Origin: JALJPB01 sp034111045
GTDB lineage: Bacteria > Pseudomonadota > Gammaproteobacteria > Enterobacterales > Alteromonadaceae
DNA: 15,969 bases
Reading direction: 5' to 3'
NCBI GenBank assembly: GCA_034111045.1
Contig: JAWUYA010000022.1
Location: forward strand, 1-15,969
Position numbers and translations under genes: made by a program. Positions within the stretch are counted from its first letter, which is position 1. Each line of letters starts with the position of its first letter. The notes under the pieces are model-generated. The model saw only the letters and a program-made list of their open reading frames with translations, did no database searches and was not told the origin of the DNA. Below, piece by piece: positions 7,348 through 14,114 of this stretch.

Positions 7348-7458
7348 GTGAAAACCAAAACTGTTGTTATTGGCATAGCTTTTTATACTCTTGGTGGTAT
7401 TAAATGTGTTCAGCTTTTATCATTAAACAGGATGAATTTATGCCTTAACTATTTATAG
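7348..7458 (+). CDS. possible 36-residue small ORF or gene remnant before add
   Basis: A GTG at 7348 has GAGG (7338-7341) six bases upstream and opens 36 codons ending in TAG: VKTKTVVIGIAFYTLGGIKC and a further 16 residues. The first part looks like a signal peptide or membrane helix. It may be a tiny membrane protein, the stub of a lost gene divergent from the decayed gene at 6171-7292, or chance. The rest of the 309-base gap between that decayed gene and add (to 7601) shows no other gene, and no convincing promoter for add was found. Confidence 0.2.
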   Translation: MKTKTVVIGIAFYTLGGIKCVQLLSLNRMNLCLNYL

Positions 7459-7601
7459 CTTACTTATCTATAAACTTGTCACTAGCGACGGGTTGTTGCT
7501 AAAATGTAAAGTGATTTTAATTGATAATTAATACTTACTCATATTTGAGTCGTGTATTGAAAAATGCTGATGGTACTATGACAAAAGTATAAGGAATGTC
7601 T

Positions 7602-8591
7602 ATGATTCACAACGATCTACCGTTTATTGATTTACACCGTCATCTAGATGGAAATATTAGACCACAAACCATTCTGGACCTCTCTATAGAGCACAAAATT
7701 GAGTTACCGGCAGATAATTTAATTGATTTACTCCCTCATGTTCAAATTCAAGGTAAAGAATCTAATTTGATGTCATTTCTTCAAAAACTTGATTACGGTG
7801 TTGCTGTACTTGCTAATGCAGATGCATGTAAACGTGTGGCATATGAAAATGTACAAGATGCTTATCTTCAAGGCCTACATTATGCTGAATTACGTTTTTC
7901 TCCCTATTATATGGCAATGAAACATAATTTAGCAGTTGAGGAAGTTATTGCTGCCGTTATTGACGGTGTCAAGTTAGGTCAGCAAGACTTTTCGATTAAA
8001 ATTAACTTAATTGGCATTTTAAGCCGAACCTTTGGTGTTAAAAAGTGCGATCTAGAGCTTGCCGCTTTATTGGTATATAAAGATGATTTAGTCGCAATAG
8101 ATCTTGCCGGCGATGAGCTAGGGCAACCAGGTGAGCTTTTTGTCGATCACTTTAAACAAGTTAACAATGCTGGTTTATATATTACCATTCATGCTGGAGA
8201 AGCAGATGGTGCTAACAGCATATGGCAAGCGATTATTGACTTACAAGCTACACGTATTGGACATGCGGTAAATGCCATTAAAGATGAAAAGTTAATGGAT
8301 TATATTATTGAGCATCATATTGCTATTGAGTCGTGTTTAACGTCGAACTATCAAACGGGTTCAATAATCGATATGGCAATGCATCCAGTAAAAGAGTTTC
8401 TTGAAAAAGGTTTATTAGTCTGTCTAAATAGTGATGATCCTGCGGTGCAGGGTATTGATATTAAAGATGAATTTATATTGACTGCCGCTGAGGTGGGGCT
8501 CAGTGATTTACAATGTAGAACCCTACAGGAAAATGCATTAAAAGCCGCTTTTCTTAGTAATAGTGAAAAAGAGCAGTTGAAAAACATATGA
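7602..8591 (+). CDS. add: adenosine deaminase
   Basis: The enzyme hydrolyses adenosine and deoxyadenosine to inosine and deoxyinosine plus ammonia, in purine salvage and nucleoside breakdown. The 329-residue product keeps the zinc and catalytic residues: His12 and His14 in DLHRHLDGNIRPQTIL, His197 and Glu200 in TIHAGEADG, the RIGHAV stretch, ESCLTSN, and Asp278 and Asp279 in NSDDPAVQG. These match E. coli Add in spacing and nearly in number. ATG 7602 is preferred to 7596 because AAGGA (7591-7595) abuts 7596 but is well placed for 7602, and E. coli Add also begins MI. deoC follows after 192 bases, so add heads a nucleoside-use cluster. Confidence 0.95.
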   Translation: MIHNDLPFIDLHRHLDGNIRPQTILDLSIEHKIELPADNLIDLLPHVQIQGKESNLMSFLQKLDYGVAVLANADACKRVAYENVQDAYLQGLHYAELRFSPYYMAMKHNLAVEEVIAAVIDGVKLGQQDFSIKINLIGILSRTFGVKKCDLELAALLVYKDDLVAIDLAGDELGQPGELFVDHFKQVNNAGLYITIHAGEADGANSIWQAIIDLQATRIGHAVNAIKDEKLMDYIIEHHIAIESCLTSNYQTGSIIDMAMHPVKEFLEKGLLVCLNSDDPAVQGIDIKDEFILTAAEVGLSDLQCRTLQENALKAAFLSNSEKEQLKNI

Positions 8592-8672
8592 TTAACTACA
8601 TCTAAATAGGTACTAAAAGGTGAATTTTATTAAAAACTCTCAGCTTAGGTGTAATTAACTCCGATTATAATG

Positions 8673-8702
8673 CTGAACTCAATAGTCAGGTTCAGTATTT
8701 TT
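8673..8702 (+). terminator. weak hairpin with T run after add
   Basis: CTGAAC (8673-8678) pairs with GTTCAG (8690-8695), extendable by a G-T and a T-A pair. TTTTT follows at 8698-8702. It is about 80 bases after the add stop. The stem is short, so this is a tentative terminator. Confidence 0.35.
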
Positions 8703-8708
8703 AGGGAG

Positions 8709-8729
8709 TTAACTAGCTTCGACTATAAT
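8709..8729 (+). promoter_or_regulatory. possible deoC promoter element
   Basis: A perfect TATAAT lies at 8724-8729, preceded by TTAACT at 8709-8714. A similar arrangement (TTAACT, then TATAAT at 8666-8671) occurs 58 bases earlier. Neither has a good -35 box at standard spacing. The start of deoC is 54 bases downstream. Confidence 0.35.
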
Positions 8730-8783
8730 AGAATACAAGGTGACTGTTTTGCTTATTATCAACTATTTAAGTTTGGAGACTTT

Positions 8784-9782
8784 ATGAAAAAAAGTATCAT
8801 GATGAGTCTGTTGACAATAGATCAAGCTGGAATTTGTCACCGAAATACAGGTGTTGAGTTTGATAATGCTAGGCTTTGTGCCATTAATATTAATCGTAGT
8901 GCCATTGAGCGAAGAGCAGTAACTATTGTGAAACGCCGAACAGTTAAGAAAGCTTATCAAGCGGCTTGGCTACTTAAAGCGATTTCTTTTATCGATTTAA
9001 CAACACTTTCAGGTGATGACACTCCAGGCAAGGTCCGCCGACTTTGCCAGAAAGCCAAATACCCGATAAGAAAAGATATTTTGGCTGCATTAGGTGTCGG
9101 CGAATTAAACATTACAACAGGCGCTATTTGTGTCTATCACAACATGATCAAAACGGCTGTAGCATGCTTGTCAGGTTCAAAAGTTGCTGTAGCTGCTGTT
9201 TCTACAGGCTTTCCTGCTGGGCAATCATTACATGAAATAAAACTGGCTGAAATTAAAGCTTCTGTCGCTGATGGTGCCAAAGAAATTGATATTGTTATCA
9301 GCCGCGAAAAAGTATTAACCGGTGATTGGCAATCTATTTATGATGAAGTTAAATCTTTTCGAAATGCCTGCGGTGATGCTCATATTAAAACGATACTTGC
9401 GACAGGTGAGTTAGCCACATTAACCAATGTGGCTAAAGCAAGTTGGACCTGCATGATGGCAGGGGCTGATTTTATTAAAACGAGTACCGGAAAAGAGCCT
9501 GTCAATGCTACTTTGCCGGTAAGCTTAGTAATGGTCCGTGCTATTAGAGATTACTATCAATTAACAGGTGTCAAGGTGGGTTATAAGCCTGCTGGTGGTG
9601 TGCAAACGGCTAAACAGGCTATTGATTATATGATTTTAATTAAAGAAGAATTAGGTGATGAATGGTTAACACCTGAATTATTCCGTTTTGGCGCAAGTAG
9701 TCTATTAGGTGATATTGAACGGCAGTTAGAACATTTTGTTACTGGAAGTTACTCAGCAAGTCATCGTCATGCAATGAGTTAA
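8784..9782 (+). CDS. deoC: deoxyribose-phosphate aldolase, long eukaryote-like form
   Basis: The enzyme splits 2-deoxyribose 5-phosphate into glyceraldehyde 3-phosphate and acetaldehyde. The 332-residue product is longer than E. coli DeoC (259) and closely resembles human DERA: RRTVKKAYQAAWLLKAISFI, DLTTLSGDDTP, KAKYPIRKD, GFPAGQS, EIDIVISR and KTILATGEL. Lys232 in FIKTSTGK should form the Schiff base, and Lys268 in GYKPAGG is the second active-site lysine. The end reads ELGDEWLTPELFRFGASSLL and a further tail. ATG 8784 is chosen because GGAG lies 5 bases upstream; an in-frame ATG at 8670 would add 38 residues unlike the family. The aldehyde dehydrogenase gene starts 44 bases after the stop, so the two are very likely co-transcribed. 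Confidence 0.95.
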   Translation: MKKSIMMSLLTIDQAGICHRNTGVEFDNARLCAININRSAIERRAVTIVKRRTVKKAYQAAWLLKAISFIDLTTLSGDDTPGKVRRLCQKAKYPIRKDILAALGVGELNITTGAICVYHNMIKTAVACLSGSKVAVAAVSTGFPAGQSLHEIKLAEIKASVADGAKEIDIVISREKVLTGDWQSIYDEVKSFRNACGDAHIKTILATGELATLTNVAKASWTCMMAGADFIKTSTGKEPVNATLPVSLVMVRAIRDYYQLTGVKVGYKPAGGVQTAKQAIDYMILIKEELGDEWLTPELFRFGASSLLGDIERQLEHFVTGSYSASHRHAMS

Positions 9783-9825
9783 GAGTAGTAAAAAGTAAAT
9801 TGGCAGAGAGAATAAAGAGAGTTTT

Positions 9826-12204
9826 ATGTCAGTCAAAGAGATATTTTCAACGATGGAATACGGCCCTGCTTTAGAAAGCACAGCAGTATGTCAGCAATGG
9901 TTAAATGAAATCAATCAAAAATTTGATCACTTTATTGAAGGTCAATGGCAAACACCCAACAGTAAAAAATATTTCAATTCAGTTAACCCTTCTAATATGG
10001 AAGTATTGGCAAAAATTGCTGATGGTGACGCTGCCGATATTGATTTAGCCGTTACTGCCGCAAGTAAAGCTCAGCAATCATGGCAGAAACTAGGAGGCCA
10101 CGGAAGGGCCAAATTTTTATATGCCTTTGCTCGTCAAATTCAAAAGCATAGTCGATTACTTGCTGTTTTAGAGACCCTAGACAACGGTAAGCCAATACGC
10201 GAGTCACGTGATGTTGATATCCCACTTGTTGCTAGACATTTTTATTACCATGCAGGATGGGCGCAACTTATTGATAGTGAATTACCAGACTATCAACCAT
10301 TAGGTGTTGTTGGCCAAATCATCCCCTGGAACTTCCCGTTGTTAATGTTGGCTTGGAAGGTTGCTCCAGCATTAGCTATGGGAAATACCGTTGTGCTTAA
10401 ACCTGCGGAGTCAACGTCAGCAACAGCGGTTTTATTTGCTCAAATCTGTCACGAAATAGGTTTGCCAAAAGGTGTATTTAACCTTGTTTTAGGTGATGTA
10501 CAAGCAGGAAAAGCCTTGGTTGAGCATGTTAATGTGGCAAAAATTGCGTTTACAGGCTCTACTGAAGTAGGGAGATTTATACGAAAAGCAACAGCGGGCT
10601 CGGGCAAAAAATTATCACTTGAGCTCGGAGGTAAATCAGCCTTTATGGTGTTTGAAGATGCAGACCTTGACAGTGTTGTTGAAGGTGTTGTCGACTCAAT
10701 TTGGTTCAATCAAGGGCAAGTTTGTTGTGCAGGCTCTCGCTTATTAGTGCAAGAATCTATTAGTGAAATACTCATTGTCAAAATTAAAGCGCGAATGGCA
10801 AAGCTTGTTATTGGTAACCCACTAGATAAAAGTGTTGATATGGGAGCATTAATTAACCCTCAGCAATTAACACTAATTAAGGAGATGGTTGAGTTAGGCG
10901 TAGCCGAAGGTGCTCAATTACACCAAGCCGATTGTAAACTGCCCACTAATGGCTGTTACTACCCTCCGACATTATTAACGGATGTTGAGCCTGCCTCAAC
11001 TATCGCTCAGCAAGAAATATTTGGTCCAGTTTTAGTGGTAATGACCTTTAGAACTCCTTCTGAAGCTGTTCAGATTGCTAATAATAGTCGTTATGGTTTA
11101 GCGGCGAGTATTTGGTCTGAAAATATTAATTTAGCATTAGATATCGCGCCAAAAGTTAAAGCCGGTGTTGTACAAATAAACTGTATTAATATGTTTGATG
11201 CAGCTACCGGTTTTGGTGGTTATAAAGAGTCTGGTTTTGGTCGCGAAGGCGGCAAAGAAGGACTTTATGAATATATACAAGAAGCGTGGCAAGCACAATT
11301 AATCGTAAAAGCAGATGCTACAAAGAAAGTTAAAACATCATCAGCTGAAGTGGTAATCACTCTCGATCGAACAGCTAAGCTTTATATCGGAGGTAAACAA
11401 GTGAGACCAGATAGTGGTTATAGCTTGCCTGTTTATAATGCTAGTGGTCGACACATTGCGGAAATTCCTGCTGGTGGCGGTAAAGACATTCGCAATGCAG
11501 TAGAAGCTGCTAATAAAGCAAAAGGATGGTCAGAGACTAGTGCCCATAATCGTGCCCAAGTGCTATATTTTATAGCTGAAAATTTAACTGCACGCAGTGA
11601 TGAGTTTATTAAGCGGATGTCTCAGCTTACTGGACAGTCACCAACTGAAGCGAGAAAAGAATTTGATTTGATTATTCATCGTATATTTACCAGCGCTGCA
11701 TGGGCTGATAAATACGATGGTCAAATTCATTCACCCCCTCAACGGGTAGTATCGCTAGCGATGAAAGAAGCGATTGGTACTATTGCTATTGTTGCCCCAG
11801 AAGAAGCCGGTTTCTTAGGTTTTATCTCAACCATTATGCCTGCCATTGCCATGGGTAATAGAGTTGTGGTTGTGCCTAGTGAGCAAACAGCATTGATTGC
11901 TTTAGATTTTTATCAAGTGTTAGCAACATCAGATTTACCTGGCGGCGTGGTCAATATCATCACAGGTGATCGTAATGCACTTACGGTCACTTTAGCAAAA
12001 CATTACGATATTGAAGCGTTTTGGTATTGGGGCACTAGCTCTGGCAGCAAGTTAGTTGAATTTGAATCGGCTGATTCAATGAAACGTACTTGGGTTAACT
12101 ATGGTAAAAGCTATGATTGGTATAATAATGCTCAAATAGAAAGTGATTTATTTTATCGAAAATCAGTGGAAATCAAAAATATTTGGCTACCTTACGGAGC
12201 CTAA
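9826..12204 (+). CDS. two-domain aldehyde dehydrogenase, ALDH16 type
   Basis: The 792-residue protein joins two aldehyde dehydrogenase domains. The first (about residues 35-490) is complete: IIPWNFPL with Asn169, VLKPAES with Lys192, the FTGSTEVGR cofactor loop, LELGGKS with Glu266, and NQGQVCCAGSR with Cys300 as the catalytic cysteine. The second (from about 517) resembles a shortened domain. It keeps a PEEAGFLGF region and a PAIAMGNRVVVVPSEQ strand, but has no cysteine at all and ends KRTWVNYGKSYDW and IWLPYGA. This is the plan of ALDH16, where the second domain is non-catalytic and structural. Its place 43 bases after deoC suggests it oxidises the acetaldehyde that DeoC releases; this is inference. 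An AAAGAGAG ribosome site supports the start. Confidence 0.9.
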   Translation: MSVKEIFSTMEYGPALESTAVCQQWLNEINQKFDHFIEGQWQTPNSKKYFNSVNPSNMEVLAKIADGDAADIDLAVTAASKAQQSWQKLGGHGRAKFLYAFARQIQKHSRLLAVLETLDNGKPIRESRDVDIPLVARHFYYHAGWAQLIDSELPDYQPLGVVGQIIPWNFPLLMLAWKVAPALAMGNTVVLKPAESTSATAVLFAQICHEIGLPKGVFNLVLGDVQAGKALVEHVNVAKIAFTGSTEVGRFIRKATAGSGKKLSLELGGKSAFMVFEDADLDSVVEGVVDSIWFNQGQVCCAGSRLLVQESISEILIVKIKARMAKLVIGNPLDKSVDMGALINPQQLTLIKEMVELGVAEGAQLHQADCKLPTNGCYYPPTLLTDVEPASTIAQQEIFGPVLVVMTFRTPSEAVQIANNSRYGLAASIWSENINLALDIAPKVKAGVVQINCINMFDAATGFGGYKESGFGREGGKEGLYEYIQEAWQAQLIVKADATKKVKTSSAEVVITLDRTAKLYIGGKQVRPDSGYSLPVYNASGRHIAEIPAGGGKDIRNAVEAANKAKGWSETSAHNRAQVLYFIAENLTARSDEFIKRMSQLTGQSPTEARKEFDLIIHRIFTSAAWADKYDGQIHSPPQRVVSLAMKEAIGTIAIVAPEEAGFLGFISTIMPAIAMGNRVVVVPSEQTALIALDFYQVLATSDLPGGVVNIITGDRNALTVTLAKHYDIEAFWYWGTSSGSKLVEFESADSMKRTWVNYGKSYDWYNNAQIESDLFYRKSVEIKNIWLPYGA

Positions 12205-12300
12205 ATTTAAATATCCTTCTAAAATTGTAGCCGGTCATCCACTATCTATTTTACAAGCCTTATTGTTAGCCAGTAATGCTTTTCTTTTATAAGAGTTACC

Positions 12301-12921
12301 ATGAGCTTATTAGAGTTATTTGGCTATTTTGCCAGTGTATTGATCGCTGTTTCCTTAATGATGTCAAACATTAAGAAGCTACGCTGGATTAATTTTTTTG
12401 GCGCTTTAGCCTTTAGTATTTATGGTTATGCTATAGATGCTTATCCGGTGTTTTTTCTTAATGGCTGGATAGCTATTGTTAATGTTTACTATTTAATGAG
12501 ATTGTATAACTTTAAAGACCAATTTGATTTGGTCAGGCTGCAATCAGTCCATACGCCCTTATTTACGTTATTAATTAGTCATTACGGCAGTGATATTCAT
12601 CAGTTTTTCCCACAATTTGATTGCGAAAATTTAAGTGATGCTGTTGCTTTATTGATTTTTAGAAACATGAAACCAGTTGGCATTTTTGCTTACCAGCAGT
12701 TAGCTGAGAAAGGTAAGATAGAGGTGTTAATCGATTATGTGATCCCCGATGAAAGAGATTTTAAAACAGCAAAATTTATGTTTGATCGTCACAGCAGTCA
12801 ATTAAAAAAAGAAGGTGTTGAGCTCCTTATTTGTAAAACGTCTGATAAAATACATCAGAGGTATTTGCATAAAGTGGGCTTTATCAAGCAAGATAATTAT
12901 TATCAGTTAGCACTTAGCTAG
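12301..12921 (+). CDS. membrane protein with GNAT-like C-terminal domain
   Basis: The 206-residue protein has three predicted membrane helices in the first 70 residues: LFGYFASVLIAVSLMM, WINFFGALAFSIYGYAI and VFFLNGWIAIVNVYYLM. This layout resembles YgjV-like small membrane proteins. The rest (about 75-206) is soluble and looks like an acetyltransferase (GNAT) fold: LSDAVALLIFRNMKPVGIFA, IDYVIPDERDFKTAKFM and HQRYLHKVGFIKQDNYYQL at the end, which has the usual GF near the last strand. No substrate can be named. The gene stands 96 bases after the aldehyde dehydrogenase with no clear terminator between, so shared transcription is possible. The GNAT assignment is by pattern only. Confidence 0.65.
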   Translation: MSLLELFGYFASVLIAVSLMMSNIKKLRWINFFGALAFSIYGYAIDAYPVFFLNGWIAIVNVYYLMRLYNFKDQFDLVRLQSVHTPLFTLLISHYGSDIHQFFPQFDCENLSDAVALLIFRNMKPVGIFAYQQLAEKGKIEVLIDYVIPDERDFKTAKFMFDRHSSQLKKEGVELLICKTSDKIHQRYLHKVGFIKQDNYYQLALS

Positions 12922-13342
12922 TGGCTGCTTGTATCACACGAGTGTTTATTTTATGGATACTAGTGTCATAAATGTAGTGATCCCGAACTTTTCTCTAGGG
13001 TTATGTCTGTTTGACCACAGTAAAGCTTGTTAAGGATACATTTACCATCACCATATACATCTGTAAGTTCATTGCAATGATATTTTCTCACTGCCTTGAT
13101 TGTCCTTACCTCTTATCGCAGGTAAGGGATAAACATCAACCAATATTTGCTCTATTACCTCAAGTGCAATATCGGACTGGTACCTGTCACTTGAATAAGT
13201 TCAACCTATAACCAATAGGCATACCTTATAATTCCTTTAATTATTTTATTGTATTTGGTTTGATTCTTGCTTAGATTTACTCTTAAGTACAACAGAGCTC
13301 AGTTCTTAATAACCTGACAACAATTTGACGATGGTGGACATT
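12922..13342. other. intergenic stretch with a hairpin, no convincing gene
   Basis: About 420 bases without a supportable gene. CCTTACCT (13104-13111) and AGGTAAGG (13120-13127) form a perfect 8-bp hairpin with an 8-base loop and no T run. TCAAGTG (13160-13166) and CACTTGA (13188-13194) form a looser one. A 66-codon frame from TTG 13011 has no ribosome site and no recognisable content. A TATAAT at 13227-13232 has no suitable -35 box. Confidence 0.5.
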
Positions 13343-13954
13343 ATGATAGTAAATAAAAAAAGTATTCCTTGGTTGATAATTAATACAAAGCGGAAAATTA
13401 TTGTCAGCTTTTTTGCTTTAATAAGCCTTGTGGCAATTAATAGCCATGCACTTGAAACTAATATAGAAATACACAAAGTGTTAGATGCCGGAACTTATGG
13501 CTATAGTTTAGGAGTAACAGATACCTTTTTTAAACAAAAAGCGTTTAATTGGAAGTTTTCCTATAACAAGTTAGACAATGTTAATGTAACTTGGAATAAC
13601 ACTGAATGGGATATGTCAGTAGATACTGTTGATGCGATGGTAACTTACAGATATTTTCCTAGAAGTTATAATTCAATTATTAATAAACTAACATTTGAAT
13701 TTCAAGCGGGCGCAGCAGTAACACTGAGCCAAGGACGATTAATTTTTGCTGAAGAAGATCAATTAAAGGATATCATTTTATCAGAGGAGGGGGATGTAAA
13801 TCCCGTAGTATCATTTTTGGTTTATTATAAATCATCAAAAGAAACGTCTATTAATATTGGCTTTAAGCATTACCCAGATTATTCAGAGTACGGTGATGTC
13901 AGCTCTTTTTTTGTTGGTTTTACTTACCATTTTGGCCGTCAGATTGGTTATTAA
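13343..13954 (+). CDS. exported beta-barrel-like protein, function unknown
   Basis: The 203-residue product begins with a signal peptide: a basic start (MIVNKKS... NTKRK), hydrophobic IIVSFFALISLVAI, then N-S-H-A, with likely cleavage before LETN. The mature part shows alternating polar and hydrophobic strands rich in aromatic residues, such as WKFSYNKLDNVNVTW, MVTYRYFPRSY, LTFEFQAGAAVTLS and FFVGFTYHFG, as in small outer-membrane barrels. It ends in tyrosine, as barrels often end in an aromatic residue. ATG 13343 is chosen because GGTGGA lies just upstream; 13325 (TTG) and 13331 (ATG) lack such a site. It precedes the repeat protein at 14115 in the same direction, 160 bases apart. No family is recognised. 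Confidence 0.6.
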   Translation: MIVNKKSIPWLIINTKRKIIVSFFALISLVAINSHALETNIEIHKVLDAGTYGYSLGVTDTFFKQKAFNWKFSYNKLDNVNVTWNNTEWDMSVDTVDAMVTYRYFPRSYNSIINKLTFEFQAGAAVTLSQGRLIFAEEDQLKDIILSEEGDVNPVVSFLVYYKSSKETSINIGFKHYPDYSEYGDVSSFFVGFTYHFGRQIGY

Positions 13955-14114
13955 ATTCCTTGAGTTCATCATTAAAGCTTTAATGGTCAATGCCGATACT
14001 TATCGATACTTATTTAACGGTATGAATATGTAATCAAGCTTTTTGTAGAGTTGGCATCAGTGTTGTTAATAGTAATCGACAACAAGTTATTTTTTGGTTG
14101 TATTAGGGTTGTAT

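Noticed and set aside
7557..7579. TTGAAA and TACTAT as an add promoter
   Set aside because: The spacer is only 11 bases, too short for a sigma-70 promoter.
8351..9235. Small frames opposite or out of frame with add and deoC
   Set aside because: They overlap well-supported genes and have no ribosome site or homologous content.
13011..13211. 66-codon frame starting at TTG
   Set aside because: No ribosome site, no recognisable domain, and an odd composition for the window. It is probably chance.
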